Shown here: positions 1-11,600 of the stretch, piece after piece
Position numbering within the stretch: the first letter of the stretch is position 1
How the letters are laid out: the number at the start of each line of letters is the position of its first letter
Source of the DNA: Lepus europaeus
Taxonomy: Eukaryota > Chordata > Mammalia > Lagomorpha > Leporidae
Assembly (NCBI RefSeq): GCF_033115175.1
Contig: NC_084845.1
Span: 2,296,501-2,360,500 of the forward strand
DNA length: 64,000 nt
Direction of reading: 5' to 3'
Position numbers and translations under genes: made by a program
The notes under the pieces: generated by a model
The model's input: the letters and a program-made list of their open reading frames with translations, nothing else
What the model was told of the DNA's origin: nothing
Database searches by the model: none

Positions 1-277
1 AAGGAGACACCGAGAGAAAGGTCTTCCATCCATTGGTTCACTCCCCAAATGGCCATAATGGCTGGATTTGTGCCAATCTGAAGCCAGGAGCCAGGAGCTT
101 CCTCCGGGTCTCCTGCATGAGGAAGTGGCCCAAGCACTTGGGCCATCCTCTGCAACCTTCCCTGGCCATAGCAGAGAGCTGGAAGGAAGTGGAACAACCG
201 GGACTGGAACAAGCACCCATATGTGATGCTGGTGTCGCAGGTGGAAGATTAACCTACTGTACCACAGTGACAGCCCC
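1..277 (-). mobile_element. CSINE (lagomorph C-repeat SINE), unit A, cut by window start
   Basis: This is a reverse-oriented tRNA-derived SINE. It reads from a body with the usual C-repeat phrases (for example CAAGCACTTGGGCCATC) to the complement of the 5' GGGGCTG head at about 271-277. The same insertion occurs at 27370-27689 and at 51451-52176, so it predates the duplication of the units. It lies in the spacer beyond the 3' end of gene A. Confidence 0.85.
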
Positions 278-1762
278 TGGATTTTGAATTAATGATGCAG
301 AGTGAAATTGGGTGTGGAGAAATGAGACCCCAGTGTCTGTTGCATAAAGAGGTCTGCAGTTGCCGGAGACAGAGCCAGAAAAGCTGACTGGCCCTTTGGC
401 ACATTCAGCTCCCTCTTCCCCATCCTTCATTCTGCCACCAAGATGATGTTGATGTCGTAATGACTGTGCCTGGCTCACAGCCCTCGCAGGCTCCTGTACA
501 CCATGGAAGAGAATCCTAGAGCCTGAATGTAGCCCAGTAGGAAATACCAATTTGGTCCATCTTCCCAGCAACATCTCCCATCTCTTCCCTTCTCACTTTG
601 CAAAACTGTAGTGAGATCATGTTCTTGTGACTCTGTTCTTTGGGGAAAGGTGTTTGATGCACCAGAAAGACCATTCCTCTACTCATTTTCCTGGTCAGCC
701 TCGCACAGATATATACCCACAGTGCAATTTTCTCTGCTATCCCTGTACTTGGTAAATCAAATTAGTGGATTTGGCCCTAGCTGAATAAGAAAAAATGTGA
801 TTTCTCATTAGATGTGTCATCTTTACTGGACCCTTGATTACTCTGATATTAGATCAACAGTATTCTGGGGTTTCTGGTTGGTTGTTTTAGATGAGTGTTG
901 AAGTTGGTGGACTTTGAGCAAAGAACGTTTCCCTTGCTACTCTGGCTGGGTCTCCTGTAGTCAGTGGAAGGTCTGAATTGAAAACCAAGACAGGAGACTT
1001 TGCAGCAGGCAGCTCTGGAATCTCATCGACAACTTCAGCAGGACACTAGACAAGGCCTGCAGCCTTGGCCTTCCTGAGTTCTGAGCCTCCTGGTCTACCC
1101 TGCAGATGTTGGACATATCAGGCCTCATAATGGCACGGTCCAATTTCCTGTACTCAAGCACATTTATCTGTGATGTCACACATAGGATAGTGTTCCTGTG
1201 GCTCCTGAGGTCAGGAGAAGGGGGAGTGTGGAAAATAGGTCAGAGGTGAGAAATGTGTATTGAGTAAAGGAGTAAGTCTGATGCACACAGGACGACCACA
1301 GCTAACAACACTCTATACCGGAAAAGTATTATTAGAGCAACTTTTAGCTGCTTTAGTGGTGCACACACAGGGAAACACAACTACACACATGATGCATATG
1401 TGACTTTGCTTGACTCTAGTCATTAGTTCACTTTTACAGCCATATCAAAATATCATATTGTGCTATTTGAACATGTACAGTAAAAGCAATGGAAAAGTAA
1501 CTTATGTGACAAGAACTAGAAATTTAATTTATGATATTAAAATTAAATTAACACAGTCAAAAAGAAAAAAGCCTACATGTTATTAAGGTGAAAAGAAAGG
1601 AAGTTTGAGTGTTCTGAGCCGTTACAGAAAGAAAGGAGAGCCTCGTGTCCAATGAGAAGGTGCAGTGTTCCGCTCTATATCAGTCCTGAGGACTGGAGTG
1701 GTGTGCTTAGATTGAGCCCTTGCTTTCATTTTAGAAAACCCGGGAGTAAATGCACAGTCTGC
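278..1762. other. 3' flank of V2R gene A, mostly unrecognised
   Basis: No open frame or RNA gene of note is seen. Part of this interval is probably the 3' UTR of gene A, but I see no convincing polyadenylation signal. The segment at about 1275-1480 resembles the 3' UTR of an ancient L1M element and is similar to a second piece at about 3040-3250. The interval is repeated at 27690-29173 and 52177-53666 with few changes. Confidence 0.6.
1275..1480 (-). repeat. ancient L1M-like 3' UTR fragment
   Basis: The run around CCACAGCTAACAACACTC followed by a TTTAGTGGTGCACACACAGG-type stretch resembles the old mammalian L1M 3' UTR, from memory of the consensus. It shares a stretch of about 115 bp with 3078-3198 on the other side of exon 6. 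Family and strand are tentative. Confidence 0.4.
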
Positions 1763-2676
1763 TTATGGTCCCCTAGACCTTGCTTTCTCCTTTATTCCTC
1801 GTAAAACATTCCTGTTCGGTCGGATCAGAAGGATGTAGCACTTGGGGGCAAAGATGCAGCCCAGGAGTCCAGCACTGGAGGCCAAGATGGAGAAGACCTC
1901 CACAGCCACCATGACCTTCCCCTTGGTGCTATTATACACGGGAATGAAGGTTACCCACACACTACAGAACACCAGCATGCTGAACGTCAAGTATTTGGCT
2001 TCATTGAATGTATTGGGCAGACTCCTGGCCAAGAAAGCCACTGAGAAGCTGCCCAGAGCCAGGGACCCCAGGTATCCCAGCACGAGGTAGAAGAGAGTGG
2101 CAGAGCCCTTGTTGCACAGGACCAGGAGCTGCTGAGGCTCAGCATGTGTGTCTGTGTCAATGAAGGGAGGACACGTTCCCAGCCAGATTCCACAGAGCAC
2201 CACTTGGAGGAGGGAGCAGATGGGAATGACGGAGTTAGGTGCCCCGGACACCAACCACTGCCTCATCCTCTTCCCCGGTGCCGTGGCCTTGAACGCCAGG
2301 ACCACGGTGATGGTTTTAGCCAAGATGGTGGACACAGCCACTGTGAACACGATGGCAAACGTGGTCTGCTGGAGGATGCAGGTGGCTGTGTTGGGACGGC
2401 CAAGGAAAAGCAGGGAGCAGAGGAAGCACAGACAGAGGGAGGTGAGCAGGGTGTAGCTGAGGTTGCGGTTATTGGCCTTGACTAGGGGAGTGTTTCTGTG
2501 CTTCACAAACAGCCCGAGTACCAGAGCAGTGAGCACAGAGAAGCAAAGAGCCACCCCGGCCAGTGCTGCTCCTAACAGGTCTTCATAGGCCAGGAATACC
2601 ACGACCTTGGGCAGGCAGCGATCTCGTGCAGGATTTGGGTACTGGTCGTCTAGACAGCGCACACACTGCTCCACAT
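1763..2676 (-). CDS. V2R gene A exon 6: seven-transmembrane domain and stop
   Basis: The acceptor CTGTCTCACCAG precedes the first base and completes the aspartate codon split with exon 5 (D-V-E-Q-C). The exon codes the end of the cysteine-rich domain (VEQCVRC), then seven hydrophobic helices starting after FLAYED. Class C marks include TCILQQTTF before TM3, SPPF-like CPPFID in the TM4-5 loop, [14 protein letters not shown] at TM6 and [10 protein letters not shown] after TM7. The open frame extends upstream of the acceptor, but the splice site and family alignment set the true start. Relative to B and C it has L for P after FLAYED, T for A in TM2, N for D in LPNTF, and I for V near the C-terminus. 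Confidence 0.95.
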
Positions 2677-5600
2677 CTGGTGAGACAGGCAGGGCATTAT
2701 TTGGCTGGCAGTGATTCTCTGCATTCACTCATCCCAGTCATGGAAAATATTCATATTTATCTCTGTTGCCATAATAGACACCAACCCGAGATTATAACAA
2801 GGAGTATGTTTTCATGTCAGTTTCCACCCCTCTCTCTTTTTTTCTCTCTTTTCTGTCTGTCTATCTGCTCTCTCTCTCTCTATCCCTCTCTCTGACTTCC
2901 TTTTTCTCTCCCTCTCATTGAGCACATGCATGTACTCTCTCCCTTGCTTGGTAATAGCAATAAAATTCCCTTTTCCCTTTGTGATTTGCTTTTATGTTCA
3001 AAGTGTAGTTTTCTGTATCACAATGAAACCTTCATCTATACGTATGTTGCTCAATGACTATGAGTAAATCTGGAAATCTGATGCACACATGATGACCACA
3101 GCTAATAATACTCTCTACTGCAAATGTGTTGGTAGAGTAACTTTTAGCTTCTTTTGTGGTATACACACAGGAAAACACAACTACACATATGATGCATATC
3201 TGAAATCCCTCAGATAAATTAGGATATTCATGATAACTATAAAACACTTCAGAATATGAATACAGAGGTCATAGGGGTGTCAAAAGGCAAGAAAGAAACA
3301 GTGTCTCAGATTTAACATACGTTTTCACATGTGACAATAAATGTCCCCTCTATGAACATGGTCTGGGTTCCAGTCCTCTCATTATCCTTCTGATTAACCT
3401 TCTGAAAACTCTGTCAAGTCCCAAATGTTTGTTAGGATGTCACAGTGGACACCTTATAGATGACAGGAACTGATAACATTTAATTTTGAGTCTTCTTGTC
3501 ACTAAATAGAGTATCATTTTAGCAGTTCACCCCTGTTTCACTCGCTTCCATTTAATCAATTCTTTTATAGGCATTAGCAAATTTTGGTAATCTTCATTTC
3601 ATGCTTGAAGTTACTATAGGAATGTTTCTTGGTATCAGCGGGATCATTGCATTCTGCTATAATTAATATGATGTGTGTTTTTTGCATAAATTGAAACTCT
3701 TAGTTACTATACTGATTAGCTACCTGGCAACCTTACTGAAGTCTAATATTAATTTTAATGGTACTTAATTATAAGGCAGAGAGAGAAAGAGATGGCAAGA
3801 GACACATTATTGGGGAGAGATAGAAAAATAAAGAGGGAGAGAGATTTTGCCCTCTGCTGGTTCATTCCCCATAGCCCAACATTGCCAAGGACAGAACAGG
3901 CCAAAGTCAGGAACCTAAAAGTGAATTCAGATCTCTCAGATGGGTGGCGGGGATCTGAGTATCAGGTAATTACCTATTTCCTTCCAGGGTGTGCATGATA
4001 GGAAACAGTGGTTGGAGGAGAAGGCATCATGCCAGAGCTGGTCAAGCTGCTGCCCACAATGCCAGCATGCTATATGGGTGCCTATACCAGTGCCAGCTGC
4101 TCCACTTCCAATCCAGCTACCAGCTAATGTGCCTGGAATATCAGAAGAAGAGGACTCAAGTAATGGGCCCCTGGCACCTGCATGGGAGACCTGGATGGAG
4201 TCCTAGTCTCCAGGCTTCAGAGTGACCAAGTCCTGACCCTGATGGAGTGAATCAATGAATGGAAGACTTCTTTCTTTGTCTCTCCCTCTCCTTCCCTCTC
4301 TGTAACTCTGCTTTTCCAGTAGATAAAGAAATTTAAAACACACACAACAGCACAGAGCTGGGTTGGAAGTGGAGGAGCTGAGACTGGAACCAAGCATTCT
4401 GGTAGAAATGCAGACATGTCAACATGAGTTAGCAGCTGTGTCCGACAACCACTGGAGGTCTCTCTCTTCTCTGCTACTTCTTTCATTTAGACTATTTTCC
4501 CATGGCCAATCCCAACATCATGATTTCTAGCTGTGGACATTGGGAGAGTAAGCAGTCTCCAGCACTCTCTGTTCCCATTCAGGTAAGCTTACATGTGTTC
4601 TGTGGAAAGTGCTGGGACCTGTTGTAGGGGGAAGAGAAGAGTGCTGGGATAGGCTGCTTAAAAAATAAATTAATAAAAACAGGGACTGTTGTACCGAGTG
4701 CCTACAGTCATGACTACACAGAGCTGAGCAATGGGGATGAAACAGGCCAGAGTTTGGATTCACTTGCATCCCTCATGAGCAATATGAGTGAGCAGTGCCA
4801 AGGACAGTCAGGCTGAGGTGGTTCTGGGAAGCCTTCAAGCCCTCAACACATGATCTACACTAAGCTCTCTGTCTCTAGACCCCAACAAATTTCAAATTTG
4901 CATCCCATGCTATGCTGTTGTGTTACTTCTAAACCCAATTAAATTTAATTTAAATTAACCACAACTACAGAGAATTTTAAATTCTGTACCTGTCTCATTA
5001 GAAATCTCATTCTCTGGACAAGGGGTACAGTCGAAGCAACAGGCAGCCTGTCCTTCCTGGTGGGTTTTCCAGAATCCTGGGCCACAGCTCTCACTGCACA
5101 CAGATTTGGGAATCTAAAACAAATCAGAGAGTCTTGAGAAGTGTCATGATGGTTATCTGATTCTGTTCAACTGTACTTTTCCAGAATGTCCAGGTGCACA
5201 AGAAATCGGCACACTCCATTCATGGCCTGGGCACTCTGTTTGATCAGGCTACACTCAGTTATCCATGGGGAAACATTTTCTTGGACATTCAGTGGAAATC
5301 ACCAGAGTAAGGAAAATGGCAGTGCAGAAGGGAAGTTGGCATTCACTTATGTACTGCTCTGCCATGCTCTCAGGACCTGCAGAATTCCCAGCATGGAGCT
5401 CTGTACTGAGATCTCTCTGTAAGCACAAACTGGCATAGTTGTGGACAAGACTCATTTACTTATTTGAAAGGCACATTTACAGGGAGAGAATTAGGAAGGG
5501 AGGGAGAGAGGGAGAGGGAGAGGGAGAGGGAGAGGGGAGAGGGAGAGGGAGAGGGAGAGGGAGAGGGAGAGGGAGAGGGAGAGGGAGAGGGAGAGGGAGA

Positions 5601-8600
5601 GGGAGAGGGAGAAATGTTCCATACTCTGGTTCACTCCCCAGACATTTGCAATGGCCAGAGCTGAAAGCCAGGATGCAAAGCCAGGAGCCAAAGCTTCTTC
5701 CGGGTCGCCCACAAGGATCAGGGGCGCAAACACTTTGGCCATCTTCTGCTGTGTGCCCATGTGCATTACAGGGAGCTGGATTGGAAAAGGAGCAGCAGGG
5801 ACTTGAACTGACTCCCATATGGAATGCCAGTGCTGCAGGTAGCACCTGTACCCCCTATGCTACAGTGCCAGCTACAGACCTAGTATTTCAACTGTGCAAC
5901 CAACCTCTTTAAACTCCACATTCCACTCTATCATCTCCTCAGATATGGAAAGACGGTGACCATGTGGAGCCCGTGGTGAAAACTTTCCAACCTTCACCTG
6001 GAGTTGAAGGCCTTGAGGGAAATTCCAGTAGTTGAGAATGTCATAGTCTTTCCTAGAAACTCGTTCCTGATCCAGATTCACTTCATCACCAACACTGTTG
6101 TTAAATTTGATGTTCTTCAGAAAGGAGTTAAGCTTAAAAAAAAAAAGAAAGAAAGAAAGCACACTTACATAATCGCGTATTCAATTTAGATTGAGGAATC
6201 GCTGATTAGAGTCAAAGTATTGAAGCTCATCAGAATTATTGCTTTAAAATGTTTCTGTTAAAAATTGTTAAAATTATAATTAGTAAATTGATATTACATT
6301 TACAGCACATGGTTAAGGAGACTATGTATAAAGTACACTATACATCATATATGTGTCTTGTTGTGTATTACAATACACAGTATGATAGTGGAAATATTTC
6401 ACAATTAAAACTATATTGTCATCCTTAACTACTAGAAGCTCATAATTGTGATTGTCTGTGTAAACTGGCTCTTTGTGGAGAAAACAAAGTTAAAATGACG
6501 TCTTGGTGGGGTCCTTAATCCAGTCTGGCTGGTCTCCTCAGAAAAAGAGGAAGTCTGGACACAGTGTACACACAGGAAGACACTGTGAACACTCAGGGGT
6601 AGCATAGCCTTCTGCAAGTCGAGGGGGCTGACCTCATAAGAAATCAACCCTACTGACAACTTGGTCATAGACTTCAACCACCGGAACCGTAAGACAAGAA
6701 AATTTTTCTTTAAACTACCCAGTCTATACTATAAAACATTAATATGATCACTGTATATGGAATTCAGAAACGTCTCTATAATAAAGTTAAATCCCTCACC
6801 ACCCACTTATTAGAGTTTGGTTACCTTCTGTGCAAGTTTACATCATAACATTTATGGCCTAAAACGCGTGCAGAATTCCTTAAGGTCAGTTTTGTTTATT
6901 AGCCTTGTTGATGCCTGGCATCATGTTGTCATGAACAGACTAGCTTCCCAGCTTCTGTAATGCCATTCTGTGTAAAATTGCTCAGTGCTAGAAGAGCTAT
7001 AGATGTGGCACACTGAAAATGCCAGGGAATAACGGCCACACGTGCTGCGTACTTTGTAACAACAGAGCTCGCTGTCATTCCCATCAAACCCCAAAGCAAT
7101 TCACCACATAGCTAAGTATCAGCACAGCCTCTGTACTGTGACAGGTCCACAAGGAACACGGGAAAAATGCCCAGACAAGATATAGTACCTGCCAGGGGTA
7201 CACCGTCAACCCATCTCCATTCCTCACTGGCTGCACCTCTACCCGCTGAAGAAGCATTTCATGAAGGGTGTGGGCCACAGCATGCACGGCGTTGTAGATG
7301 TGGTAACTCCCTTCAGACATGCTCATGTCAAAGACGTGCACTGGCAGATCCTCCAGAGAGGCATTCGCGGGACAGCCCTGCAACGTCTCACAGTCGGACA
7401 TTGAAATCGAGCAGGGGAAATAGAGATACCAAAATTTACTGAGGTAAAAGTTTTCTGGGTACTTAGAAGGATTCATTGTCTTGAGAAAATGCTTGAAACC
7501 AGGGATTTCATCATGGGAGTGTGAAAAACTCAAAGTCCCATGGAATGTGTTCATCATGAGTTCATCCTCACTGGTGATGAAATCCCATTGTGATGTCGTG
7601 ATCCACACTTTCCAAGTCACCAGGATCCCGTGTCTCGAGAAACTCAGGCTCATTAATGAGTTCGTGTCACCGTAAATGACCACCACATTTGCAGTTGATT
7701 CTAGGATTCTGTAGTGGTAGTGCCAATCAAGTGATGCATACATCCTGCCCATGACAGAGAGCATTTCCACAAAGGCCACACAGACCTCATTCTTGTTCAT
7801 TTCATCTCTTATATCCCACAGGAATTGAATGCCCCTGGTGTCCTCAGAGATGACCAACCCCACCCAGGTCCAGTGGAAATGCACCATCAAGGACACCATG
7901 CCCAGGGCCAGAGAAGATTCCCTGGAAACCATCTGGTAGGTAAACTGATGATTTTCTCCCAGAATTTGATCAAAAGGACCATAGGTGAGCTAGAGTGAGA
8001 ATGAAGATGTGATATCAAATGAGTTCTGTGGAAGCAGACCTCGGAATGCATTGTAGGGAAGCACCACACTGCATGCACACCCTTGGCTCTGAGATTTCAC
8101 TCAGTTATTGCTGGATGTTGATTCGAGGAAGTGTTGGAAGTCAGTTAACAGGACTTCACTCTCCCTCTAGGGTTCTCTGGAAGACTGAGAGAGCTTTGCA
8201 GTTCAGCACTTCAAGGCATGACAGTGCATAGCCAATTATTCCTTGCTGCCATTTACCCCTATCCTCCTCTCCACCAGGAATGCTGTGGTGGGGCAGCTGT
8301 ATGTGTGCCTGTTTGATTCCTGGCTGCTCCACATATGAACCAGCTCCCTACTAATGTGCCTGCAAAAGCAGGGAAAATGGCCCATGTCCTTGGGTCCCAG
8401 CCATCAAGCTGGGAGACCCAGCAGTAGCTCCTGGCTTCAACCTGTCCCCAACATGGCTGTTGTGGCCGTTTGGGGAGTGAACCACCAGATGAAAGTCTCT
8501 CTCTCTCTCTCTCTGTAGTGTTCTCTCTGCCCTTCTCTGTAACTCTGCCTTTCTAATAAGGCAATATATAAAAGGAAAAGACCAATGAAGACACACACAC

Positions 8601-11600
8601 TAACATACACAGTTATATTCTGGCTCTATGAAAACACATAAACCCATTCACTCCTTTACACTTTAAGCCACCTAAGAAGGCACCTGAAGAGGAAAGATAT
8701 TTTTTCCCCTTACCTGAGGGAATTTGTAGAGTTCCAACAGCGTCCCTATCTGTGCTGAAATCGCCCCTGTGTTTCCTGTAATGGCTGCCACAGACTTGCT
8801 CTTCCTCACACAGGTGTAATTAGGAATGGCCTTGCCCACTGCAGACAACCAGGTCAGGGTGCTCTCCAGGGTCTTCCATTCACTATGGATGGCGTTGTAG
8901 AGATCGAATCCCAGGGACACGTTGGGTAACAGGTGTGGGTTCCTGTTGACTTCTTCAATGGCAAATATAAAGGCCAGAAGATACTGGTAACTTTTAGGTT
9001 GCAACCTGCAAGGAGTGCATACCCAGACCTCACAAACAAGTTCACACCTTGTTCTTTGGAAACATCTCCTGTACACTCAACTCTCATTCCAAGAAAATCA
9101 ATGCAGTGTTGGGGGCATAGTGGAAAATGATTAAAACTCACAAAAGGAGAAATGCCTTTACCAGATGCACTATGATAGTTATGAATTGGAGAGAATATTT
9201 GATATCCTCCAACCCTCACATTAAAGGTAAATGTGTGTAGAATTACTTAAAAGTGCAGTAAAATGGCCTTAAAAAACCCTTCTTTTACTTATGAAAACTC
9301 TAAGCAAATTCAGGCTAGAAGGAACATTCTTCAACCTAATTAAGGCAATTTACAACAGACCCAAGGCCAGCATCCTATTGAAGGGGGAAAACTGGAAGCA
9401 TTTCCACAGAGATCTGGAACCAGACACGGATGACCACTCACTCCATTGCCATTCAATACAGTCCTGGATGTTTTAGGCAAAGCCATGAGGCAAGAAAAAA
9501 TATCAAAAGGATTCAGATTGGTAAGGATGATTTCAAACAATCCTGATTTGCACATGATAGGGTCATACATATAGGGGAACCAAAAGACTACTGGAACTCA
9601 TAAAAGACTACTGGAACTCATAAAAGACTTTGCTAAAATAGCAGGATATAAAAATAAACAAGTAAAAAACAACAGCCTTTTACACACAGACAATGTCATG
9701 GCTAAGAAAGAAGTTCTAAGATCAATCCCATTCACAATTGCTACAACAAAATTAAATGCCTTGGGATAAATTTAATGAAGGAAGTCAAAGATCTCGACGA
9801 TGAGAATTACAAAACTCTAAAGAAAGAAATAGAAGAAGACATAAAAAAATGGAAAAACCGCTTTTATTCTGGGCGGGCAAGATGGCGGAATAGGAAGGGA
9901 GCACACTGATAGTCCGGGGAGAGACAGTTTAATAAAAGTGGAGATACTGCAGATTCAAGGAAGAGTAAGGGAAGAAACAGCAGAAGAAACTCTTCTGGAA
10001 CTACTGATTCACAGTGGACCTGCGTGGAGAGCGTGGGAGCCCAAGTTCGGGACACCAGCAGCAGACTCAACACACCAGCACTGGAACGCGAGGTGAGCCG
10101 AACCTCAGTAGCCTGAGACATCAGCAGGAAAGTGGAAAGAGGAGACTAGAGGGAATGAGGCTTGAAACCCCATGGGGAAAAGTTCACCAGGATAACTAGA
10201 AGAGAGAGGGGAAAAAAAAGTGACCAGTACAGACACAAATTTCTCTCTATCCACTCACCACTCAGAGGCGAGCAAAACAAAGAGCAGGCACCATTTTGGA
10301 CATACATCATAAGCGGTGCATCCTCAGGACTACACCCGCCCTCAGCCAAGCAGAAAAACCTGACTCCGGGGGGGGGGGTGAAATAACAGGAGATTAGGAC
10401 CTAGTGAATGTGTGGTGCTAATGAACTGAGATGTGAAAAAAAGAGACGGTGGGTGAGAGAACTCACAGAATTCATGTGAGTAATCTCCAGAAATGCTATA
10501 ATTCGGTAACCTTGGCAACCCAGTGGGAGACTGCAGGAGAATTTGAGCCCAAACTGAGGGCAGCACAGATACCCTGTGTGGTCCTTGGGAAAGAGCTTCC
10601 AATCTCTGGCTCCTGTGGGTATATCATTCGCCTGCTAACTACCTCCAATTCTGCTCAGCTGTGCGGAATACTTCCCTTCTGAATCAAAAAAGAAAAGAAA
10701 AGAAAAGAAAAGAAAAGAAAAGAAAAGAAAAGAAAAGAAAAGAAGTTAGAGATTTACCATGCCTAATCTGGGAGTGTCACCTTTGGTACACCCTTAACCC
10801 TGAGGAACCAAACAGAGCTCTCAGGCCACACCCATCTCAAGTCTCTAAGGCTCCATCAAAAGCAGACAGTCCACTTAATACAGTCATAGTATAACAAGAA
10901 AAAAACAGCACAACGAGGGAAGAAGAATCCAAAGAATATCTCCACAATGCCAAGCAACAAATGCAGAAACTGAGGAAACAAGAACAAGGAAGACATTATG
11001 GCACCCCCAAATGAACAAGACACCCCAAGCCAAGATTATGAAGATGATGAGATTGAAGAAATGCAAGATACGGATTTCAAAAAATTTATGATAAGAACAA
11101 TTAGAAGTGTGCAAAAACAAATGTTTGAGCTATGGAATTCCTTACGGGACAGGATAGAAAATCTCCTACCAGAAAATGAAATCTTAAAGAGGAATCAAAA
11201 TGAAATGCAGAAGCTAGAGGAACAGGAAAGTGTGATAGTGAAGAGAAATCAAAATGAAATGAAGAACTCAATAGATCAAATGACAAACACATTAGAAAGC
11301 CTTAAAAACAGGGTCAGTGAAACAGAAGAGAGAATATCAGACTTAGAAGACAGAGCACAGGAAAGTACACAGTCAAACCAAAAAAAAAAGAGGAAATTAG
11401 AAATCTAAAAAATATTGTTGGGAATCTACAGGATACTACTGAAAACCCAACATTCGGGTTCTAGGAGTTCCTGAAGGCATGGAGAGAGAGAAAGGATTAG
11501 AAGGCCTTTTTAGTAAGATACTTGCAGAGAACTTCCCGGGTTTGGAAGAGGACAGAGACACCCTAGCACCGGAAGTTCATAGAACCCCTAGTAAACATGA

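Noticed and set aside
2144-2485. Plus-strand open frames of 102-113 codons over the 7TM exon, repeated in each unit
   Set aside because: They are antisense shadows of the highly constrained V2R exon 6, with no known domain. Their conservation follows from the receptor.
1763-2728. 7TM exon as a single-exon gene starting at MNAENH
   Set aside because: The acceptor at 2677 and the D-V-E-Q-C junction with exon 5 show it is the last exon of a six-exon gene. The methionine is intronic.
5600-5664. Repeated short units resembling a CRISPR array
   Set aside because: It is a simple hexanucleotide array without spacers, in a mammalian genome.
5439-5912. 157-codon Arg/Gly frame and related Glu/Gly and Leu/Pro frames
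   Set aside because: They are produced by the GGGAGA microsatellite inside a SINE. The array differs in each unit and the frames are not kept.
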